From Anaerolineaceae bacterium UBA4799 (GTDB lineage Bacteria > Chloroflexota > Anaerolineae > Anaerolineales > Anaerolineaceae): a DNA stretch of 18,536 bases. The notes under the pieces are model-generated. The model did no database searches. It was not told the origin of the DNA and saw nothing but the letters and a program-made list of their open reading frames with translations. This document shows positions 12,705 through 18,536 of the stretch, in pieces. The stretch is from the NCBI GenBank assembly GCA_002402725.1, contig DHGL01000033.1, positions 1-18,536 on the forward strand, read 5' to 3'. Made by a program: the position numbers and the translations under genes. The first letter of the stretch is position 1, and each line of letters starts with the position of its first letter.

Positions 12705-13697
12705 TTAATCACCCTGCCCGCCACGTAGTTTCAAATAAACCGAATAGATACGGTACATGCGCTCATCATATACCTTGTCCCAGGCACCAACGCTGCGCTT
12801 CACCTGGCCGCCAAAACCACGTTTGAAGCGATACACCCCCCACAGTCCATCGTGTGATTCTTTCTCATAAAACCCCCTTTCCAGCTCCTCTTCCTCCAGG
12901 TCTGGGATGCCCCACAGATCATAGTACCGGCAGCCCCTGTCCTTTGCCCATTTCATCGCTTCCCATTGTACAAGGTAAGTGGGCATGCGCTTGCGTTCGA
13001 GGTCGTACGATGCACCGTAAAGATAGTAAGCGTTCTCTCCGGCTCGCACCACCATTAACGATGCCAGGGGGCGGTTACCATAATAAGCCGTCAACAACTC
13101 GCAATTCCCTTGCGCTCCCAGCAGGTCATAAACCCCCTGGTAATACGCCCGGGTATGCACGCTGAACAGGTCACGCTCGGCTGTGAGAATCGCCATACGG
13201 TGGAATTCTGAAATATCGTTGGAACGCTTGACTACTACCCCCTTCTTTTCCGCCAGGTGGATGTTGTAGCGGGTTTTTTGCTTCATGCGCGCGAGTATCT
13301 CCTCTTCAGAGCCTTCAAGGGATACCACCACCGTGCGGCGCGGTTGGATGGGTTTGGTTTGCATAAAGCCATCCAGAAAGCGAAGTCCGTCCTGACTATC
13401 CCCCTCTACAAGGTTGGGTTCAATTTTTATGAGAATAGCGCGATTCTGCCGGCAAACCTCGTCGACCTTCTTGAAAAGGTCTTCACTCCAACCGACCGGA
13501 CCCTTGGGCAGGTAAGCGATGGTAAAACCAAACGGTAATTTTCTAAACAGGAGTTGAGTTCCCTTCCCATCCTCGATAAGCCTGACTGCCTTCCAACCGA
13601 ATCGGGATTTTAATTCGCCCCAGGGACCTGTCTGGAGGAAATGAGCATTGGGGTTCTGCTGCATGAATTCATTCCATTGGGCGAGGGTCGCGGTCAT
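12705..13697 (-). CDS. Fem-family aminoacyltransferase (FemAB/FemX-like), paralogue 2
   Basis: A 330-residue Fem-family protein, sharing with paralogue 1 the blocks FLQTGxWxExK, YxPKGP, RMKQKTRYNxxLAxKxGVVV, YGASYDLERKRMPTYLVQWEAM, GCRYYDLWGIPD and GVYRFKRGFGG...GAWD. It is about 30 residues shorter, and it has an extra acidic loop (DLEEEELERGFYEKES) before the GVYRF block. The high conservation of both genes, even at DNA level around the KQKTRYN codons, points to an old tandem duplication later split by the Nudix gene. The ATG lies 2 bases after the stop of the dehydratase gene; the ribosome-binding site is weak, so termination-reinitiation is likely. The family adds amino acids from aminoacyl-tRNA to lipid-linked or mature peptidoglycan; the specific amino acid is unknown. 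Confidence 0.85.
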   Translation of the reverse strand: MTATLAQWNEFMQQNPNAHFLQTGPWGELKSRFGWKAVRLIEDGKGTQLLFRKLPFGFTIAYLPKGPVGWSEDLFKKVDEVCRQNRAILIKIEPNLVEGDSQDGLRFLDGFMQTKPIQPRRTVVVSLEGSEEEILARMKQKTRYNIHLAEKKGVVVKRSNDISEFHRMAILTAERDLFSVHTRAYYQGVYDLLGAQGNCELLTAYYGNRPLASLMVVRAGENAYYLYGASYDLERKRMPTYLVQWEAMKWAKDRGCRYYDLWGIPDLEEEELERGFYEKESHDGLWGVYRFKRGFGGQVKRSVGAWDKVYDERMYRIYSVYLKLRGGQGD

Positions 13698-13699
13698 GA

Positions 13700-15592
13700 T
13701 TATTCGATGGAGAGCAGTTCAGGCGCTGGTGCACTCCCCAGCGTGGCACCGGGAATTGTACTGTCGATCAGGGTAATGATCTCCTCGGACTGTCCCTTGT
13801 CCGCAAGGGCGAGCAACTGGTCAATCCTGGTTTTCAGTTCTTCTCCGCGCAGGTTGGTGGGGTCATCGAATTTATAGATATCCGGGTGCTGGGTGGGTTC
13901 GAACTGGTTGCCCTCCTCCCAGAGGTCCTCGCTCAATTTTTCACCGGGACGAATGCCAGTAAACACAATCTCGATATCCTTTCCTGGTTCCAATCCTGAA
14001 AGACGAATCAGGTCTTCTGCCAGGTCCAGGATGCGCACTTGTTGTCCCATGTTGAGTACAAAAGTCTCTCCGTTGCTGCCGATACCAGCCGCCTGCAATA
14101 CCAGGTACACAGCCTCCGGGATGGTCATGAAATAGCGTTTCATATCCGGATGAGTGATGGTCACCGGCCCCCCGCTGGCAATTTGATGCTTGAACAGGGG
14201 CACCACGCTGCCGCGGCTGCCAAGCACATTGCCGAAGCGCACCACGCAGTAGGCGTGACCGGTGCGCGCTGCTGCATCCAGCACAATCATTTCCGAAAAG
14301 CGCTTGGTCGCGCCCATGATATTCGCCGGGCGTATGGCTTTATCCGTAGAAATCATCACCAGGCGCTCAATGTTGTTTTCCTCACAACCTCTCACCACGT
14401 TGAGTGTTCCTCGCACATTGTTATCAATCGCTTCGTCCACATTCATTTCCATCAAGGGTACATGTTTGTGCGCAGCCGCGTGAAAAACGATATCCGGTTT
14501 GTGCAGTGAAAAGATATGATGGATGCGCTGGTAATCACGCACATCCGCAATAACCGGTGTAAGCGATAACGCGGGAGAATTTTCCTGTAGTTCCAGAAGG
14601 GACTCGAAGATGCTGTTCTCGCCATGACCGAGCAAAATCAGATGAGAGGGTTCATAGCGCGCTATCTGACGGCATAGTTCACGCCCGATGGAGCCACCCG
14701 CGCCGGTAACCATCACCCGTTTATTGGTTAAAGTTAGACCAATCAAATCCTCCTGCATGTGAGCCGGTTGCCGCCTCAGGAGGTCCGTGATATCCACCTC
14801 GCGCAGGCGGTTGATGCTGACCTTGCCTCCAATCAACTCGTAAATACCAGGCATGGTTCTAAAGGGAATACCCCTTAAGCGGCAGACATCAGCGATCATC
14901 CTCACAACTTTGCCACTGGAACTGGGTATGGCGATGATGACTTCTTCGATCTTGCGGTGTTCAAGTATTTTTCCAATATCCGCGAGCGTCCCGACGACCG
15001 GTATGCCATGGATCTGTTGTTTCAATTTGCCCGGGTTATCATCCAAAAAACCCACCGGGTTGAGGTTGAGGTCCGGGTTTTTCTGCAGTTCACGCACCAC
15101 AAGCGCACCGGCATCCCCGGCGCCTATGATCAGCGCACGCCTGGACTGCTTGCTCCTCGTGGAACTGGAAACCGTACTGACATTATCCGCGATAAGGCGG
15201 ATGGAGAAGCGCGTGCCGCCGATGAGGAATATCGAAAGCAGCCAGTCAATGATCAGCACCGAACGCGGGAAACCGTTGAATGCTTTGAAGGTTAACAACA
15301 GAATCATCACCACTGAAACTAAAACCGAAGCGCTGGTAACCGTGATAATGATCAGGCGCAGTTCCTTGGTGCTGGCGTATCCCCATAAACGCCGGTACAA
15401 CCCGAACAGGTAATAAACCGGGATCTTAATCAGCAACGAAACCAGAATCATCCAATAAGCCGAAGGCAGGTAGAAGAAGAATAGCGCGCCGAGCTCAAGC
15501 CGCAAGGCATAAGCGCCTAATACCGCGATGATGGTGAGCGCCATATCGATTAGGACCATATACCTGTTGCGCATGTTGGGTTTTGTTTTCAT
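13700..15592 (-). CDS. Membrane NDP-sugar 4,6-dehydratase, CapD/WbpM/PglF type
   Basis: A 630-residue inner-membrane enzyme. Four hydrophobic segments occupy roughly residues 11-130. A first Rossmann motif IIGAGDAG (155-162) opens the soluble N-domain. The catalytic short-chain dehydrogenase domain begins with VTGAGGSIGRE (295-305). Catalytic residues follow the long-form dehydratase pattern: STDKA (415-419, D417 and K418) and M426...K430 in NIMGATK, with Met where most SDR enzymes have Tyr. That substitution is a hallmark of WbpM/PglF enzymes, which make UDP-4-keto-6-deoxy-GlcNAc for bacillosamine, QuiNAc or FucNAc. The GIRPGEKLSEDLW motif supports this. The ATG shares one base with the upstream stop (TAATG), with AAAGGA ahead. 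It lies directly after the sugar phosphotransferase, which likely uses a sugar of this type. Confidence 0.93.
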   Translation of the reverse strand: MKTKPNMRNRYMVLIDMALTIIAVLGAYALRLELGALFFFYLPSAYWMILVSLLIKIPVYYLFGLYRRLWGYASTKELRLIIITVTSASVLVSVVMILLLTFKAFNGFPRSVLIIDWLLSIFLIGGTRFSIRLIADNVSTVSSSTRSKQSRRALIIGAGDAGALVVRELQKNPDLNLNPVGFLDDNPGKLKQQIHGIPVVGTLADIGKILEHRKIEEVIIAIPSSSGKVVRMIADVCRLRGIPFRTMPGIYELIGGKVSINRLREVDITDLLRRQPAHMQEDLIGLTLTNKRVMVTGAGGSIGRELCRQIARYEPSHLILLGHGENSIFESLLELQENSPALSLTPVIADVRDYQRIHHIFSLHKPDIVFHAAAHKHVPLMEMNVDEAIDNNVRGTLNVVRGCEENNIERLVMISTDKAIRPANIMGATKRFSEMIVLDAAARTGHAYCVVRFGNVLGSRGSVVPLFKHQIASGGPVTITHPDMKRYFMTIPEAVYLVLQAAGIGSNGETFVLNMGQQVRILDLAEDLIRLSGLEPGKDIEIVFTGIRPGEKLSEDLWEEGNQFEPTQHPDIYKFDDPTNLRGEELKTRIDQLLALADKGQSEEIITLIDSTIPGATLGSAPAPELLSIE

Positions 15593-17013
15593 TACAATCC
15601 TTTAAATCCCAGCACCGCTCCAACCGTCCTGAGGATGATGGTCAAATCCAGTAATAGATTCCGATTCTTGATGTAGTACAGATCGTATTCCAGTTTTACT
15701 GCGGTATCTTCAATCGTTGACGCATAGCGCTGGTTAATTTGCGCCCAGCCGGTAAGTCCGGGACGGACAAATAGACGCGCGCGGTAGAATGGCAGTTCCT
15801 GCTGAAACTTGTTGACCAATTCAATCTGTTCCGCGCGCGGACCGATAATGCTATTTTCTCCCAGCAGAATATTCCAGCATTGCGGGAGTTCATCCATGTG
15901 ACTACGGCGCAGTATTCTTCCTAAGCGGGTGATGCGGGCATCGTTTGCTGAAGCTGTCCGGGCCACGCCATCCTTTTCTGCGTCCTGGTACATGGTGCGA
16001 AATTTGAATATCTTGTAGGGTTGACCGTATTTGCCAACGCGCATCTGTGAATACAGTACCGGAAACCCGGAGTCAATAATGATGGACAATGCAATCAGAG
16101 GGTACAACACGATCAACATTAACAATCCAAAAATGCTACCCGTAATATCGATCAGACGTTTTACGCTTTCGTACACGCCAGTGGTGTGTGTCTGGTCGAT
16201 GAAGGAGCGTAAAATCCAATCGGATTGCAACAAGAAAATCGGCACCCTGCCGAAAATTTCCTCGTAAAGCTTGGGCATCGAAGTAACCTCAATATCGTTC
16301 TCTGCCGCGTTCAAAATGGCGCGGAACAATTCCGGTCTCAACTCCCCCGAGATAGCGAATATCAGGTCTGTGATGTCAAGTTCGTCGATCAAGGAGGTCA
16401 TCCTGTCAGCAGTACCCAGCACCCGGTAACCGTTGATCTCCAGACCTTGCTTTTCAGGGTCATCATCAATGTACCCGACGAGCAAAAATGGTCCTGAGTG
16501 GATCTCACGCAGCATGGAAGCCAGCGTCGATCCGGCTTTTCCAGCGCCGATCATCAAGGCGCGGCGCATGAAGACTGGTGCGGTGAATATGCGGATGTAA
16601 AGCAAACGCCAGGCAAAAGTGAGCATGGTGGCGGTGATAATAAAAATGAATACACCTCGCCGGGGCAGTGAATTCGGGTCAGAAATGAAAAAAATGATCA
16701 GGTAAATGACAAAACTGACACCAGCGGCGGTGGCAATCCCGCGAATCACATCTTCACGGCGGTTGGCTTTGCGGATATCGTAAATCTCAATCAGGAAAAA
16801 AATCCAGAGAAACGGCAGCAGGTAGAACCAGAACGGAGCGCGCTGCCCCAGGAATGCCCACGAAAAATCCAGCCAGTCTTTTTGCCCCCAGAAGTACAGC
16901 CCGACGAAAATCGCCATGTAGGACACGAGCATATCGCCAAGGAACAGGATTGCCTGTCTCTCGCCGCTGCGGATGCGCCAGCGCTTTTTTATTTGAGGTT
17001 TTTCAATGACCAT
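15592..17013 (-). CDS. Polyprenyl-phosphate sugar-1-phosphate transferase (initiating enzyme for a glycan)
   Basis: A 473-residue initiating enzyme that moves sugar-1-phosphate from an NDP-sugar to undecaprenyl or other polyprenyl phosphate on the inner face of the membrane. The N-terminal half has membrane segments at about residues 20-42, 61-79, 93-110 and 121-132, and then a Rossmann-like domain with IGAGKAG (145-151). The C-terminal catalytic domain (from ~272) contains a re-entrant hydrophobic segment (280-304), KFRTM (327-331) and the catalytic pair D364-E365 in HMDELPQCWN. These are followed by GPRAE and RPGLTGWAQINQRY (407-420) and LEYDLYYIKN. All key residues are intact. It resembles WcaJ/exopolysaccharide polyprenyl glycosylphosphotransferases in layout. 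The ATG lies inside the end of the glycosyltransferase gene (11-base overlap), and the stop overlaps the next start (TAATG). Confidence 0.94.
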   Translation of the reverse strand: MVIEKPQIKKRWRIRSGERQAILFLGDMLVSYMAIFVGLYFWGQKDWLDFSWAFLGQRAPFWFYLLPFLWIFFLIEIYDIRKANRREDVIRGIATAAGVSFVIYLIIFFISDPNSLPRRGVFIFIITATMLTFAWRLLYIRIFTAPVFMRRALMIGAGKAGSTLASMLREIHSGPFLLVGYIDDDPEKQGLEINGYRVLGTADRMTSLIDELDITDLIFAISGELRPELFRAILNAAENDIEVTSMPKLYEEIFGRVPIFLLQSDWILRSFIDQTHTTGVYESVKRLIDITGSIFGLLMLIVLYPLIALSIIIDSGFPVLYSQMRVGKYGQPYKIFKFRTMYQDAEKDGVARTASANDARITRLGRILRRSHMDELPQCWNILLGENSIIGPRAEQIELVNKFQQELPFYRARLFVRPGLTGWAQINQRYASTIEDTAVKLEYDLYYIKNRNLLLDLTIILRTVGAVLGFKGL

Positions 17014-18019
17014 TCTTAGAACCTGTAACCAATTCCTTCATCAGACTCCACAAAAATCCGCTTCCCCAGGAAAAGTGCATGGTCATGATGGCAAGCGGAA
17101 CCCCGGGAATCAGGCTGAACCTTTTCCGCATTATGGCGGGTTTAATCGAGCCGGCTAATAGTATCACCAGGTAGAGGCCTGCCACCCCTGCCAAAAGGAT
17201 CCGCGCGGGTACCCAGAATGTGGATAATAATGATAACATCAAAATACCCGAAACAAATACCGGGGGTAATGCCTGCCGCCAGCGCAATGAATCGGGGTGT
17301 CGCTTCAGCATTTTAAACTTCCAATAACCATACGCAAAGTACTGCTTCGCCAGAGAACGCAGGTCGGGTCTTGAGTAGTAGCCTATTCTGATGGCCGGGT
17401 CGACCCAAATTTTCCCGCCAGAACGCCTGACGCGGGTGTTAAATTCATAATCCTCGTTGATGCGCAGGGTTTCGTCATAGCCGCCAATGCGGTCCACCAG
17501 CTCGCGCCTGTATGTCCCAAAAGCAACCGTATCAGCTTCACCCGCCTTTGTAGCCGTGCGGTAACGCGCATCTCCCACACCCAACGGGTGCGCTGTGGCT
17601 ACAGAGATGGCGCGTCCAATCCAGGTATCACTGCCAGGGCGGATATCAATCACACCTCCTACGTTCTCACCCAGGCCTGCATTTAAAGAAGTGAGGCATT
17701 TTTCAATGTAATCCGGCGCAGGTATCGCATGTGCATCCATGCGGCTTAACACCTTCCCCGTGGATGCCGCAATCGCCTGGTTGAGCGCCGCCGGGATGGT
17801 GCGTTGGTGATTCTCGACCACTATCAGGTCCAACTGCGGATGACTATCTTTGAACCTGGAGATCCTCTCGCGTGTGCGGTCAGTAGATAGACCATCCGCG
17901 ATGATAACCTCCAACCTGTCAACGGGGTAAGTTTGAGCAAGGATTGCGCTCAGCAGTTCCTCGATCGTCCCTTCTTCGTTATAACAGGGAATGATGACCG
18001 ATACTTTTACCGGTTCCAT
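17003..18019 (-). CDS. Family 2 glycosyltransferase, ExoA-like
   Basis: A 338-residue membrane-associated GT-A glycosyltransferase that adds a sugar from an NDP-sugar to a lipid-linked glycan. The N-terminal fold begins VSVIIPCYNEE, with ADGLSTD around residues 41-47 and a divalent-metal motif RMDAHA (93-98, D95). A VAFGTYRRELVDRIGGYDE segment is followed by the catalytic N178-E179-D180 stretch. The C-terminal ~110 residues hold two or three hydrophobic segments, at about 231-250, 252-271 and 285-305. This layout matches succinoglycan-type ExoA proteins, but sugar specificity is unknown. ATG 18019 is chosen because it directly precedes the beta strand that starts the fold; the ribosome-binding site is weak. 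The gene is 33 bases after ridA and overlaps the next gene by 11 bases. Confidence 0.9.
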   Translation of the reverse strand: MEPVKVSVIIPCYNEEGTIEELLSAILAQTYPVDRLEVIIADGLSTDRTRERISRFKDSHPQLDLIVVENHQRTIPAALNQAIAASTGKVLSRMDAHAIPAPDYIEKCLTSLNAGLGENVGGVIDIRPGSDTWIGRAISVATAHPLGVGDARYRTATKAGEADTVAFGTYRRELVDRIGGYDETLRINEDYEFNTRVRRSGGKIWVDPAIRIGYYSRPDLRSLAKQYFAYGYWKFKMLKRHPDSLRWRQALPPVFVSGILMLSLLSTFWVPARILLAGVAGLYLVILLAGSIKPAIMRKRFSLIPGVPLAIMTMHFSWGSGFLWSLMKELVTGSKNGH

Positions 18020-18052
18020 CTATTGGCTAAGATTCCTGATTCCAGCCCATTA

Positions 18053-18460
18053 TTAGCATTCATCGTCTTTACACAGCAGCGCGACGACCTCAATCTCGAT
18101 AAGGGCATCTTTGGGTAAACCAGTGACCGCCACCGTGGTACGCGCCGGAGGATTGGACGCAAAATAGCCGCCATACACCGTGTTCATGGCGGGAAAATCC
18201 TTCATGTCCCGCAGGAAGACAGTAGTTTTAACCACCTGTTCAAGGCATGAGGACGCGGATTTTAACACTGCGGTTAGGTTGGCAAAGACCTGGCGTGTTT
18301 GTTCCTCGATGCCGCCTGGTACAAGGTTGCCAGTGGCAGGATCAATGGCGATTTGACCCGCGCTAAACACAAACGGGCCGCCGCCAGCCGCAATCGAATA
18401 AGGTCCGATGGCAGCAGGGGCTTCGCTGCTCTGGTATGTCTTCTTATCAGTACATGCCAT
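18053..18460 (-). CDS. ridA: RidA/YjgF/YER057c family enamine-imine deaminase
   Basis: A 135-residue cytosolic protein that hydrolyses reactive enamines and imines such as 2-aminoacrylate, released by PLP enzymes, and so protects PLP enzymes from damage. The family pattern is complete: APAAIGPYSIA (14-24), FVFSAGQIAIDPATGNLV, the catalytic arginine R107 in NPPARTTVAV and a Glu (E122) in the terminal IEIEVVA motif. RidA normally forms a trimer with the active sites between subunits. The start is ATG 18460, with GGAGGAAATT directly upstream; an ATG 12 bases earlier would overlap that ribosome-binding site. A promoter is visible at 18491-18519. It is the first gene of the eight-gene operon that ends in dcyD. 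Confidence 0.95.
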   Translation of the reverse strand: MACTDKKTYQSSEAPAAIGPYSIAAGGGPFVFSAGQIAIDPATGNLVPGGIEEQTRQVFANLTAVLKSASSCLEQVVKTTVFLRDMKDFPAMNTVYGGYFASNPPARTTVAVTGLPKDALIEIEVVALLCKDDEC

Positions 18461-18490
18461 AATTTCCTCCATTGAGATTTATTATTCTCC

Positions 18491-18519
18491 ATTTTAAGCG
18501 AACTGCTAAAAAAGGTAAA
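18491..18519 (-). promoter_or_regulatory. Promoter of the ridA operon
   Basis: On the minus strand TTTACC (18519-18514), a 17-base spacer and TAAAAT (18496-18491) make a moderate sigma-70 type promoter. Transcription would start near 18484, about 24 bases before the ridA ATG, with the GGAGG ribosome-binding site in between. Confidence 0.5.
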
Positions 18520-18536
18520 TGTAAAAAGGCAAAGGC

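Overview
The window looks like chromosomal DNA of a free-living bacterium with roughly 50% GC, most likely a member of the Chloroflexota (Anaerolineae-like). This is an inference from gene content and style: a SIS-type bifunctional phosphoglucose/phosphomannose isomerase, paired Fem-type aminoacyltransferases, an exported protein with a Thr-Pro-Thr linker, an FHA membrane protein with a Pro/Gln repeat, a tRNA gene without an encoded CCA end, and several promoters placed almost on top of start codons. I see no phage, insertion sequence, CRISPR array or classic defence island. This is mostly an ordinary housekeeping and cell-envelope region.

Layout. Positions 1-1720 (minus strand) hold tRNA-Thr(CGU) and a dinB operon: DNA polymerase IV plus a 105-residue membrane protein, with an apparently leaderless promoter. 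Positions 1770-4420 (minus) hold an AI-2E-family permease, a 61-residue unknown protein overlapping it, and the PGI/PMI isomerase. Positions 4433-5220 (minus) hold an FHA-domain membrane protein with its own strong promoter; a hairpin terminator separates it from the permease. Positions 5168-5766 form a 600-base stretch without a convincing protein gene. It contains a strong candidate for a structured small RNA, best read as 6S RNA, with an extended -10 promoter and a terminal U-run. Positions 5767-6747 (plus) hold thpR and rsfS; rsfS appears to start at CTG. Positions 6784-8197 (minus) hold a PrxQ/BCP peroxiredoxin and a UbiA-family prenyltransferase, and rsfS and the peroxiredoxin gene converge on a perfect hairpin. 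Position 8297 onward (plus) holds psuG without a kinase partner, which runs head-on into a TPT-linker membrane protein (minus) with only 2 bases between the stops.

Positions 10153-18460 (minus) look like one eight-gene operon, read from right to left: ridA, a GT2 glycosyltransferase, a polyprenyl-phosphate sugar phosphotransferase, a CapD/WbpM-type NDP-sugar 4,6-dehydratase, Fem transferase 2, a Nudix hydrolase with a zinc ribbon, Fem transferase 1, and a D-cysteine desulfhydrase-like PLP enzyme. Most junctions overlap or are separated by 2-10 bases; only ridA to the GT2 gene is wider, at 33 bases. The middle genes make and start a lipid-linked envelope glycan. The two Fem proteins probably attach amino acids to a peptidoglycan or related acceptor. 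The outer pair is notable because RidA hydrolyses reactive enamines of the kind PLP lyases such as DcyD release.

The most interesting points are the 6S-like RNA, the ridA...dcyD pairing around the Fem/Nudix/glycan genes, the leaderless promoters, and the CTG start of rsfS.
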